Shown here piece after piece: positions 52,807 through 61,070 of a stretch of DNA of 64,000 nucleotides. The stretch comes from Candidatus Helarchaeota archaeon. GTDB taxonomy: Archaea > Asgardarchaeota > Lokiarchaeia > Helarchaeales > HEL-GB-A. A model generated the notes under the pieces. That model saw only the letters and a program-made list of their open reading frames with translations, was not told where the DNA came from and ran no database searches. Every line of letters starts with the position of its first letter. The first letter of the stretch is position 1. The stretch spans positions 27,020 to 91,019 of the forward strand of contig JABXJU010000001.1 of the NCBI GenBank assembly GCA_013375405.1, given 5' to 3'. The position numbers and the translations under genes were made by a program.

Positions 52807-54483
52807 TTATTTAACGACCTCCTTTTCTAGCGTGATTTTTCGCAAGATGAATATTAACATGAAGGAGAAAATAATAATAATGATACTAGCGAAGGATGCA
52901 GCAGCTAATGATTGAGCTTCTACCCAATCTACTATCAATACGGGCACTGTTCGAGCTAATCCCATCACCACTAAAGTCGCTCCAGTTTCTCCTAAACTTC
53001 GTGTAAAAGTTATAATACTCCCTGCTAAAACTCCACGTTTAAGGAGCGGCCAAGTACAGGTACGAAAAACGGTGAAAGAAGGTGCCCCTAAAGTTCTCGC
53101 CGCCTCCTCATATCCAGGATCTAAGCTACTAATAATTGGAATTAAGACCCGCACCATGTAAGGATAACAAAATACAACATGAACTAATACAATCAACCAA
53201 TAACCGGGAGAAAATAAACCATCTGGTCCAAATGGCCCTAATGTCCCCCAAAAGACAAAAACACTAAATCCAAGGGCAGCAGACGGAACAACTAGGGGAA
53301 TATCTATTAGGGTATCAAGTAGTGATTTTATCTTACCCCACTTTCGCCTGACCATGATCAACGCCATAGGAATTCCTAACACAATACAAATCAAAGTCAC
53401 CATTCCAGCAATGGATAGAGAGGACATTAGACTTAGCCAAAAAGCAGCTAATTTATTATCACTCGATAAAAACATCTGGGAATATGCAGCTTCTCCATTA
53501 AATCCAATGAAAACAAAAGTCCATAAGGATGGTAAAATCACGACAATGAGGAAAAAAAGGGCAATTATAGCATTTCGAGATTTTCGAACTATGGGATGGG
53601 ATAGTTTTCGTTCAGCTCGCACAAAAACACGATGTATAGGCAATCCAACTCTCCTCGTTATCAATTTTAATAGAATGAGAAATCCTAACGCTACAAGTAC
53701 TAGTATCATTGTTAAAAAAGCTGCAGGTCCAAATAATCCTAAACTTCGCCATGCGACTATCTGGATCGGCGATGTTTCAGTAACCCCAAAGACGATCATC
53801 GTGGCTCCTGTTTCTCCTAAACTTCGAGTAAAAGCCAATATTGCACCGGCAACTAATCCCTCCTTCATTAAGGGACCTGTTATCGTGCGAAAAACGGTAA
53901 ATTTAGAGGCCCCTAAGCTCTGGGCTGCATGTTCATAAGTACGATCAACTCGCATAATCACTTCTTTTAAATTTCGGACAATATAGGGATATGTAAAGAC
54001 AATATGGACAAGAATAATCATAAGAGGCCCTTCAGAGAAAAGTCCTGCTTCCAATCCAAAAAGACCACCAATACCATATTGAGTCCCCCAGAATAAGTAA
54101 ATTGAAAAGCCTAATGCAGCAGTTGGGACAGCTAGTGGAAGATCAATTAATGTGTCAATATATTTTTTTCCCCTAAAATTATATCTGGCTAAAATTAACG
54201 CCATAGGTAGTCCAATAATTACATCAATAAGTGTTACAATTGCTGCAATTTGAAAAGATCGAAGTAATGCGGCTGTTAAATCAAACCACTGCCCATCGCC
54301 AGTAATAGGATGGTTAAATAGATTGGTAAAAACGCTATTCCATTCAGTTCCAACAAAAGTAAAAATATAGAGAATTGGGACAATAATTATCAAAATAAAG
54401 AAAACTAATGTGAAAGTGTCCCCAAAAATTCTTGCAAATCGAGTGGAGAGTCCTTTCTCAATTTTTCTAATTAATTGCCCCAT
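52807..54483 (-). CDS. Fused double permease of an ABC importer
   Basis: 558 residues, twelve helices in two homologous halves, each with the inner-membrane-component EAA-like loop: AAQSLGASKFTVFRTITGP and AARTLGAPSFTVFRTCTWP, each followed by FTRSLGETGAT. Such two-in-one permeases occur in iron, thiamine and sulfate/molybdate-like importers; GETGA resembles the sulfate/tungstate/molybdate type. 14 bases after the binding-protein gene. The fusion replaces a homodimeric or heterodimeric permease. Confidence 0.9.
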   Translation of the reverse strand: MGQLIRKIEKGLSTRFARIFGDTFTLVFFILIIIVPILYIFTFVGTEWNSVFTNLFNHPITGDGQWFDLTAALLRSFQIAAIVTLIDVIIGLPMALILARYNFRGKKYIDTLIDLPLAVPTAALGFSIYLFWGTQYGIGGLFGLEAGLFSEGPLMIILVHIVFTYPYIVRNLKEVIMRVDRTYEHAAQSLGASKFTVFRTITGPLMKEGLVAGAILAFTRSLGETGATMIVFGVTETSPIQIVAWRSLGLFGPAAFLTMILVLVALGFLILLKLITRRVGLPIHRVFVRAERKLSHPIVRKSRNAIIALFFLIVVILPSLWTFVFIGFNGEAAYSQMFLSSDNKLAAFWLSLMSSLSIAGMVTLICIVLGIPMALIMVRRKWGKIKSLLDTLIDIPLVVPSAALGFSVFVFWGTLGPFGPDGLFSPGYWLIVLVHVVFCYPYMVRVLIPIISSLDPGYEEAARTLGAPSFTVFRTCTWPLLKRGVLAGSIITFTRSLGETGATLVVMGLARTVPVLIVDWVEAQSLAAASFASIIIIIFSFMLIFILRKITLEKEVVK

Positions 54484-54497
54484 ATTTTGTTCAAACC

Positions 54498-55634
54498 TTA
54501 ATCAGCTCTAACGACTAACCACACATCAGGTACATAATCTAAAACCAAGGCATCCTCAGGAACTCCATGTACCATTGTTGGAGGATCATAGGTAACTCCA
54601 TATTGTTGATTGAAATAGTTATTAAAGGTTGCATTATAGGTAGGATTACTTAAAATGGTGGAATTAATTGGGCGAAAACCCCGTGTAAAAGCTTGATTGA
54701 TAGAAGAATTTTCTCCCAAAAATTCCAAAAATCTCTTTGCAACCTGCTTATCGTCTGGAGTAACCCAATCCGCATCTAAAACACAAAATGGGTGACTATT
54801 TAAAAAAAGCCCTTCTTCAGGATAAATTGCAACAGCCTTTTTCTGTAAATTCGGATCTGCGTTTAATTCAATTATAATATTTTCATATACATAAAAAATA
54901 TCATAATCCGTTTTTGCTTTTTCAGCCAAATAACCTGTAGATTTTCCATAATAATCTGCTTCTTTTTCAATTCCCTCCAACCAATCCGCTAGGCCATCAT
55001 CAACATATGATTCATCCGTTAAATTTGCTACCGTAATCTGACTCGCATTATAGAAATCATTTATTGTAGAATTGAAATAGGCGGCTATTTGCATGAGCAT
55101 ACTTGTATATCCGGAATTTGAAAGCCGCGGGTCCGTATGGGCAAATCGAAGGTCACCAGGTAAGATAGTAAAGTTCCGAAGGTCTGAAAATCCTTCTATA
55201 CCAGTATAAGGCGTGTCATTCCAAACTCCAATGACTGTGGGTGAGTAAATAAAAGAATATATATCAGAAGCGTTCATTATACCAGGAATTGATTCATTAG
55301 CAAGAGAAACTTGTAATTGAGAGGCAGGACTCCAGAGGATAGGTTTAATCTCACCGGTTTGCAGGGCTATTACCATTTCGCGGGATCCCATGGATCGAAA
55401 ATTTACCGAAATCGTCCGGTTATATTTTTGGAAATACCATTCCTTAAAAGGAACAACAAGATCTTCGATCCACCCTTTTTTTTCAGAGCTGTAGACCATC
55501 GTGAGGTAATCATCGGTCGGTTTATCGGACCCTATGAGGAATCCAAGAGGAAATCCAACTGAAGCTCCAATAATTAAAAATAGAAGTAATAATCCGCGCC
55601 CTTTCCGTCGTTTATACTCAAAACCGACTTCCAT
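54498..55634 (-). CDS. Solute-binding protein of the ABC importer
   Basis: 378 residues. N-terminal membrane anchor (residues ~14-34, LLLLFLIIGASVGFPLGFLIG) with no lipobox cysteine, then a periplasmic-binding-like domain (VYSSEKKGWIEDLVVPFKEWY, N-glycosylation sequons). It catches the substrate outside and hands it to the permease. The ligand is not clear; the type resembles iron/tungstate/sulfate binders. First protein gene of the operon apart from the small peptide at 55659-55766. Confidence 0.85.
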   Translation of the reverse strand: MEVGFEYKRRKGRGLLLLFLIIGASVGFPLGFLIGSDKPTDDYLTMVYSSEKKGWIEDLVVPFKEWYFQKYNRTISVNFRSMGSREMVIALQTGEIKPILWSPASQLQVSLANESIPGIMNASDIYSFIYSPTVIGVWNDTPYTGIEGFSDLRNFTILPGDLRFAHTDPRLSNSGYTSMLMQIAAYFNSTINDFYNASQITVANLTDESYVDDGLADWLEGIEKEADYYGKSTGYLAEKAKTDYDIFYVYENIIIELNADPNLQKKAVAIYPEEGLFLNSHPFCVLDADWVTPDDKQVAKRFLEFLGENSSINQAFTRGFRPINSTILSNPTYNATFNNYFNQQYGVTYDPPTMVHGVPEDALVLDYVPDVWLVVRAD

Positions 55635-55658
55635 TTTTTCATCTTCACATGTAATTGT

Positions 55659-55766
55659 TTATCCAACGATAGACGAGGCAGCGCCTGTTAAATAACCAAT
55701 CAAAAATCCCACCCCAATTCCCAGTAAAATAAATAATGTATAAATAATTACCTGAGCTCTCTCCAT
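55659..55766 (-). CDS. Small single-helix membrane peptide (35 aa)
   Basis: ATG at 55766 preceded by GAAGGA. Sequence is MERAQ then a single hydrophobic helix with Gly-rich GIGVGFLIGYLTG, similar in pattern to the anchor of the binding protein (GASVGFPLGFLIG). Ends 24 bases before the binding-protein start, so it would be a leader peptide or small transporter subunit. No homologue known to me; short enough that chance is possible. Confidence 0.4.
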   Translation of the reverse strand: MERAQVIIYTLFILLGIGVGFLIGYLTGAASSIVG

Positions 55767-56057
55767 TTTCCTTCAATCCGCATATTTTCAATTCTAATAA
55801 TTTCGTCATATGAAAAACAATAAGAAATTTACTCAATCATTACATATTCTTATTCGATATTCCTTGAAAGTCATCATCTAATTCAAATTCCCATTAATAA
55901 TTATAATATATGTACGTTTTCCTTTTTTCTCAGTTATGTTTTTAAGAAATAATTTGGGGATAGAATAAAACATACCAACCTTTTATTAAAAATGAATTAT
56001 TTTAATAACATGAACTTTCGAGTATTATATTTCATATATTTCATATGAGGGTCTCTT

Positions 56058-56735
56058 ATGGGTACATTATTAGAATGGTTCCGAACTCGACGTGAAGTAA
56101 AGATAATCAGGCGAATAAAAGAAGATGGGAAAAAGGTTTACAATTGCGTTGTTCAATTCAAAGATGCTCTGTCGCTTTTTTTGAAAAAAGATATGAAAGG
56201 GGCTAAAAATGCCATTCAAAAAGTCAGTAACATTGAAAATGAATGTGATGATCTCAAAAGAGAGTTACTGACCGAACTAACAAAAGGGGAATTATCTCCG
56301 CAGGTTAGAAATGATTTAGCTCACCTTATCAGTCATTTGGATCAAGTCGCGAACTCCGCGAATGCTGGAGCAAGACGCCTAGGCGTATTAAAACCTGAAC
56401 ATATCGAGCCTATCGCAGATATGCTCCTAGAAATGGTTGATAAGAGTATTGAAGGAGCGGAAGTTTTAAGAGATACTATTGAGATCGAAATCGAAGGGAA
56501 AACTGAGGATGTTGACGCTAGCATTACAAGAATTAATTATTTGGAACATGAAGTCGATCAAATTCATTATAGAATTCTTCAAAAGTTAAATCAACTTGAT
56601 TATAAGGAGTTTTCACCTTTCGTTGCTTTGACAATGTATCAATTAATTGGGGCCATCGAACAAATTTCAGATGCCTGCGAAGCTACTGCTGATTTTGTAA
56701 AAATTATCAATCTTCAGGCAGCTAGGCAAAAATAG
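56058..56735 (+). CDS. DUF47 / PhoU-like phosphate-related regulator
   Basis: 225 residues, all helical, with the DUF47 pattern (GAKNAIQKVSNIENECDDLKREL, HLDQVANSANAGARRLG, YQLIGAIEQISDACEATADFV). DUF47 proteins usually sit next to a Pit-type phosphate transporter; none is in the next genes. ATG at 56058 with GAGGGT upstream. Followed by a His-rich small protein. Confidence 0.85.
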   Translation: MGTLLEWFRTRREVKIIRRIKEDGKKVYNCVVQFKDALSLFLKKDMKGAKNAIQKVSNIENECDDLKRELLTELTKGELSPQVRNDLAHLISHLDQVANSANAGARRLGVLKPEHIEPIADMLLEMVDKSIEGAEVLRDTIEIEIEGKTEDVDASITRINYLEHEVDQIHYRILQKLNQLDYKEFSPFVALTMYQLIGAIEQISDACEATADFVKIINLQAARQK

Positions 56736-56795
56736 ACAAAATCCCTCTTTTACTCAAATGTTATTTTAACTTAATTTGAAAGAAGCTGATAAGCT

Positions 56796-57032
56796 ATGTC
56801 AAATAATCATAAACATCCTCCTGATCATTCACATCCACATACAAGTATAGAATCCACGGAATTGAAGGAGTATATTGAGCATAATATAAGACATCTAAAA
56901 GATCATATCAACTCTTTCAATAAATTACAAGCTAAAATCGTAGATAAACACGCAGTAAAATCTTTGAAGAATGCAATCAATCATTTAGAAAAAGGGGCGG
57001 AGGAATTAAAACATTTATTACAGCATATATAG
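56796..57032 (+). CDS. Small His-rich helical protein
   Basis: 78 residues. N-terminus NNHKHPPDHSHPHT is His-rich and could bind Zn, Ni or Cu; the rest is one amphipathic helix-turn-helix (HNIRHLKDHINSFNKLQ and AVKSLKNAINHLEKGAEELKHLL). No family recognised. 60 bases after the DUF47 gene, same strand. ATG at 56796. Confidence 0.6.
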   Translation: MSNNHKHPPDHSHPHTSIESTELKEYIEHNIRHLKDHINSFNKLQAKIVDKHAVKSLKNAINHLEKGAEELKHLLQHI

Positions 57033-57106
57033 GAAAAAATCTAATTTACCCGGAAACTTGCTAGATTCAGCCTTGGGCAATCATACTTCTTTTAAATGAA
57101 CTACGC

Positions 57107-57174
57107 ATCACACCCTATATTAAACTAATAGTTTAAATTTCTTATATGTTTACACACTAAGCATCATGTGTGAT
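57107..57174 (+). promoter_or_regulatory. 17-bp perfect palindrome nested in a wider inverted repeat, operator candidate
   Basis: TTAAACTA-A-TAGTTTAA (57120-57136) is a perfect 8+1+8 palindrome overlapping the TATA-like TTTAAATTT; it is flanked by ATCACAC (57107-57113) and GTGTGAT (57168-57174), also an inverted pair. Position, just upstream of an HTH gene at 57194, fits self-repression by that protein. Confidence 0.5.
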
Positions 57175-57193
57175 AGATCAAACAAGAAAATAG

Positions 57194-57565
57194 ATGACAA
57201 TTATGGCTGATCTAGATTCTCGGGAAATCTATCAGTTACTGTTAGCTATTTCCTCCTATACGGAATTAAAACGAAAAATCCTCATGTGTCTTGCACATGT
57301 TTATCCCCAGGCAGTCAGTGGAGTTCAATTATCGAAGATGATTGGATATTCTGGACAGGCCCGAACATTATATCGAGGTGTATTGGATCGATTAAAGGCA
57401 GATAAGGTGATCCTATTGGATAAATTAACTCCTAAATTATATTCTATCCGAATAAACCACAATCATCATTTGATGAATATGCTCGTAGAGCTGGCTCAAA
57501 AATGGGGGAATAGTTTGAAAGAAAAGTATGATGTAATCTTACAGAAGGATGAGCAGAATGAATGA
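57194..57565 (+). CDS. Winged-helix transcription regulator
   Basis: 123 residues. HTH core with VSGVQLSKMIGYSGQARTLYRGVLDRLKADKVILLDKLTPKLYSI, a MarR-like or Lrp-like winged-helix shape. It probably regulates its own promoter (palindrome at 57120). Its stop overlaps the next start by some bases (ATGAATGA), so the membrane protein is co-translated. ATG at 57194 or 57203. Confidence 0.7.
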   Translation: MTIMADLDSREIYQLLLAISSYTELKRKILMCLAHVYPQAVSGVQLSKMIGYSGQARTLYRGVLDRLKADKVILLDKLTPKLYSIRINHNHHLMNMLVELAQKWGNSLKEKYDVILQKDEQNE

Positions 57566-58142
57566 ATTAAAAGAGTCTGCTAAATCAGAATATTATTTAA
57601 TTAAAGGCTTAGAAGTTACCGTTTTGACACTTTCTATTGTCCTTTTGATTTTCTTAATTACCAACATCCTAGGGGTTGAATCATATATTAAAATAACTCT
57701 TATCGAAGGTTATTTCCATATTTATGGGATATTTTTTGCAATGATTGGCATTATTGGCGGGACTATCTTCTGGCGTTGGTATAGAATTCCTCCTCATCTT
57801 CATACAGCTCTCCTCTCTCATTATAATGCATTTGGATACTCGACGAAAAAGACCTTATTTCATACGTTGAAAGTAGAAAAATCATCGGATTTATTTTTTA
57901 AAGTTAAAATTCATTTGTATAAACGTGCTTCAGATGAAAGTTGCCTATTTTATTTAGAGTCAATGCACCTTCCCGCTGCAGTACAAAATATCGACAGATT
58001 TAAAAAAATAGGCGATCGGTTTTTCTTAAAGTCAGATACAAGTCGGCAAAAATATTCCACCTCATGTGAATTAGATGAGGTACATTTACGAAGTCTTCTT
58101 ATGACTCAGGCAATGGAGGACTTTCTTCTAGCAAAAAATTAA
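57549..58142 (+). CDS. Two-helix membrane protein, regulator partner
   Basis: 197 residues with two helices (about 25-45 and 57-78), then a soluble domain of ~110 residues (SHYNAFGYSTKKTLFHTLKVEKSSD onwards) without recognised family. ATG 57549 or 57558 (ATGAATGA overlap with the previous stop). A regulator-plus-membrane-protein pair suggests a signalling unit; inference only. Confidence 0.6.
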   Translation: MSRMNELKESAKSEYYLIKGLEVTVLTLSIVLLIFLITNILGVESYIKITLIEGYFHIYGIFFAMIGIIGGTIFWRWYRIPPHLHTALLSHYNAFGYSTKKTLFHTLKVEKSSDLFFKVKIHLYKRASDESCLFYLESMHLPAAVQNIDRFKKIGDRFFLKSDTSRQKYSTSCELDEVHLRSLLMTQAMEDFLLAKN

Positions 58143-58146
58143 ATTA

Positions 58147-58857
58147 TTATTTATCATAACGGTTTAAAATATCTTGAAGTACCCCCTCATCTAAATCAGC
58201 AATCTTATACTTAAGTATCATCCCATTCTGTATTAGTCGAACAATATGTGCATGAGTAAGTTGTGTTAATTTTCGTAGAATGAGAACCTCTTGTTTTTCC
58301 AAGACCTGAGACATTTTTGAAACCGTGATTCCAGCTTTCCTCTCAGATAAATATCTTAAAATTTGCCGTATTGTTATATTCCGCGTAAGACAATAGATTA
58401 AATCCTGTTCCTCAGGCATAAAAGAGGGAAAATATAAGAAATATTGCGAATATTTATGTGCTCGAATGAAGCCAAACTTGAAAAGGGTTTCTAAATTTTT
58501 TAGAGCATACCGAAATGAAATTCCTACTCCGTTCATAACATCCAATGTATCGCAACCCGGATGCTCTAATATGAACGTGTAAATGCGTCGATGGTCTAAT
58601 ATATCGAAAACAAGATTTTTTGTCATGGGTTCACCAGGTACAATCCATTTTTCCTGGTACAATTCTGTAATATTTTGAAATAGCACATTTTCTGGATACT
58701 TTGCACTTTCTTTCGCTATCTCTAATAGATCTAGGGGATATAAATTAAATTTTTTTTCCTCTACCACTACTCTTTCCGCTAGGTCAAGTAAGAATTGTTG
58801 TATTTCCCTTAAATCTTCCTTCGATTGCAAATATTTTTCTTTATCCGAGTTGTTCAC
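58147..58857 (-). CDS. Double winged-helix transcription factor
   Basis: About 236 residues. Two winged-helix modules: one around residues 100-155 (LEHPGCDTLDVMNGVGISFRYALKNLE) and one near the C-terminus (ERKAGITVSKMSQVLEKQEVLILRKLTQL). GTG 58857 is preferred: the frame continues to TTG 58956, but a TATA-like TTATAAATATAC sits inside that extension (58925-58938) and an AAGGGA precedes the GTG. Convergent with the 57549-58142 membrane gene. Target unknown. Confidence 0.65.
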   Translation of the reverse strand: MNNSDKEKYLQSKEDLREIQQFLLDLAERVVVEEKKFNLYPLDLLEIAKESAKYPENVLFQNITELYQEKWIVPGEPMTKNLVFDILDHRRIYTFILEHPGCDTLDVMNGVGISFRYALKNLETLFKFGFIRAHKYSQYFLYFPSFMPEEQDLIYCLTRNITIRQILRYLSERKAGITVSKMSQVLEKQEVLILRKLTQLTHAHIVRLIQNGMILKYKIADLDEGVLQDILNRYDK

Positions 58858-59080
58858 GTGAAATCCCTTTTCAGCAGGATTTTGAAGGTTATTACCCCTT
58901 GCCACAGAAAAAGTTATTTGTATATTTATAATTAACGGTGTTTGATAGAGGGGCAAGCAGAATTAAGTAGTTATTCGTCATTTAAATAGTCTTTGAATTT
59001 CAAGCGACGAAATTAAAAAGTTTAAGATATTTTTGAGAAATTTTCGGAAGTTAAAATAGGTGGGAGGGATCATCAATTCC

Positions 59081-59926
59081 TCATTCATCGGAGGCGTGTT
59101 TAGTTAGAGGTTCATTCATAGACCCACTACGATAACCCTGTAGATCAAGCGTTATATACACAAAACCCAACTTTTTTAATGCAGCCCCAATTTGATCTAA
59201 TACCTTTACATCGAAAAACTTAGCGCGTTCATTCGGATGTACCTCAATCCTTGCAATACCCCGATGATAACGAACTCGGACGACCGTAATTTGAGCCAAC
59301 TCTTTAGTTATTGTTTCAGCTTCTGCAATCATTTTCAATTTCTTGTCAGTAATTTCTTCACCATATGGGATACGAGAAGCTAAACAGGCCATTGAAGGCT
59401 TATCATGGACGCTTAAGTTGAATTGTTTTGCAATAAATCGAATTTCGTTTTTTGTAATACCTGCTTCTGCAAGAGGTGATTTAATATTTAACTCCTTTAA
59501 GGCTAACGATCCTGGGCGAAAATCTCTCAGATCATCCGCATTTGTTCCATCTACGATTAAATCCAACCCTTCATTTGTTGCTAATTCAGTGAGTTCAGTC
59601 ATCAATCCTTTTTTGCAAAAATAGCAGCGATTGGGTGGATTGGCTCGAAAATTCGAATCTTTTAGTTCATCAAGTTCGATACTCTTCCATTCCACTCCTA
59701 GTTCTTGAGCTATACACTCCGCTTCTTCAACTTCTCCGGATGGGTTAGTTTTAGATCTGACAGTTACCGCAAGAACTTTGGAGCAATATTCCTTTGCAAT
59801 GCGTGTCATAACACTGCTATCCACTCCCCCTGAAAATGCAACCAAGACCTTTTTATTTCCTAAGATATTTTCGACTTTTTTTAGTTTTTCTTTTATTAGT
59901 TTATCCAAATGAAACCACATATCCAA
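59081..59926 (-). CDS. larE: LarE-family sulfur transferase
   Basis: 281 residues, PP-loop ATP pyrophosphatase fold: VAFSGGVDSSVM near residue 26, NPPNRCYFCKKG, PSMACLASRIPYG, and VRVRYHRGIARIEVHPNER. LarE donates its cysteine sulfur to the nickel-pincer cofactor of lactate racemase. LarA, LarB and LarC are not in the window, so this may serve another nickel-pincer enzyme. Start TTG 59926 or ATG 59920; promoter in the 347-bp gap upstream. Confidence 0.88.
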   Translation of the reverse strand: MDMWFHLDKLIKEKLKKVENILGNKKVLVAFSGGVDSSVMTRIAKEYCSKVLAVTVRSKTNPSGEVEEAECIAQELGVEWKSIELDELKDSNFRANPPNRCYFCKKGLMTELTELATNEGLDLIVDGTNADDLRDFRPGSLALKELNIKSPLAEAGITKNEIRFIAKQFNLSVHDKPSMACLASRIPYGEEITDKKLKMIAEAETITKELAQITVVRVRYHRGIARIEVHPNERAKFFDVKVLDQIGAALKKLGFVYITLDLQGYRSGSMNEPLTKHASDE

Positions 59927-60273
59927 ATTTTTAAAGGGAATAGGAAAAATTTGAGATATCTTTCAATGAGCACTTAGAAAAACACTTCAAATCCAATGTA
60001 ATCAGTGATTACTAATTACCTTCAATTGAAAAATATATTCTCACTTTCTTCTTAAGAAAATTCAATGGATATTTGATAATAAAAAGCCCTATTATACCTA
60101 ATTAATGATGTCTACAATAAATCATAAAGAATTCTGCGTGTTGTTGAATTTCACACAACAAATAATTTATAAGTAATTTTTTAATTGGAGATAATACTCA
60201 AAAATCACAAAATTTACTATTACAATCCGAATTGAAATAAGATTTATAATTATTTGGTATAGAAGGTATCTCT
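59927..60273. other. 347-bp divergent intergenic region
   Basis: Very AT-rich, shared promoter space for larE (minus) and the nucleotidyltransferase (plus). A TATA-like GATTTATAATTAT lies at 60241-60253 with GAAGGT before the start. A short TTGTTG...CAACAA pair (60141-60161) is present but weak. No gene, RNA or mobile element seen. Confidence 0.4.
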
Positions 60274-61038
60274 ATGAAAGCAATTATACTAGCAGCGGGT
60301 CCAAGTTCAAGATTGCTTCCAATAACTGAAAACACGCCTAAAACTTTGTTAGAAATTGAAGGTAAAACAATACTTGAGCGGACTTTAGAGACTCTACATA
60401 GCTGTGGTATCGACGAGATTGTTATCGTTCGAGGCTACCAAAAGGAGAAAATCAACCTCCCAAACATTGCATACTATCATAATCCTGAATATTTAGAGAA
60501 TAATATTCTTGCATCGCTCTTTTATGCTGAAGAATCCATGAAAGGAGGTTTTATTTTCAGTTATTCGGATATTCTCTATGGGAAAGAGATTGTTCAAAAA
60601 CTCCTAGACTCACCCTACGATATCAGTCTTGTTATTGATACTGCTTGGGCTAAGCGATATGAGGGTCGCACCAAGCATCCAACGGATGAAGCCGAATTAG
60701 CTTGCGTAACTAATGGGAATGTAACTTGCCTTTCTAAGTTTTACAACCCCGAAGCTGCGTACGGGGAATTTATTGGACTTGCTAAATTTTCTGAGAAAGG
60801 TGCAGAAATTCTCCGCCGTAATTACCATCGGGCAAAAGAAAACAATTGGTGCAAGTATGAGACACGATTCCATGATGCAATTTCAATAGAAAAAGCCTAT
60901 TTAACCGATATGATTGCAGAACTCATCTTAAGGGGTTATGCTGTACATGCAGTCGATATTCAACAAGGTTGGGTAGAAATAGATACAGATGAAGATTTAG
61001 AGTACGCAAGCCAGTTGATAAAACAAGGAATTTTATGA
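60274..61038 (+). CDS. Nucleotidyltransferase, NTP_transferase / LicC-like
   Basis: 254 residues. N-terminal LAAGPSSRLLPITENTPKTLLEI (variant of the AAGxGxRLxPxTxxxPK nucleotide motif, here PSS), FSYSDILYG and EIDTDEDLEYA. Matches sugar- or choline/phosphonate-phosphate cytidylyl- or nucleotidyl-transferases. It would make an activated NDP-product from a phosphorylated small molecule. ATG at 60274, 32 bases before a phosphate-compound transporter, so the two may process an imported phosphorylated compound. Confidence 0.82.
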   Translation: MKAIILAAGPSSRLLPITENTPKTLLEIEGKTILERTLETLHSCGIDEIVIVRGYQKEKINLPNIAYYHNPEYLENNILASLFYAEESMKGGFIFSYSDILYGKEIVQKLLDSPYDISLVIDTAWAKRYEGRTKHPTDEAELACVTNGNVTCLSKFYNPEAAYGEFIGLAKFSEKGAEILRRNYHRAKENNWCKYETRFHDAISIEKAYLTDMIAELILRGYAVHAVDIQQGWVEIDTDEDLEYASQLIKQGIL

Positions 61039-61070
61039 AAAATTGATTAAGAAGAGAGCTGAAAAGAATT

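Noticed and set aside
55645..55836. Minus-strand frame of 63 aa upstream of the binding protein.
   Set aside because: Low-quality sequence in an odd frame; the 35-aa frame at 55659-55766 with an RBS is the better candidate.
60141..60161. TTGTTG / CAACAA inverted repeat.
   Set aside because: Only six bases with a long loop in AT-rich DNA; likely by chance.
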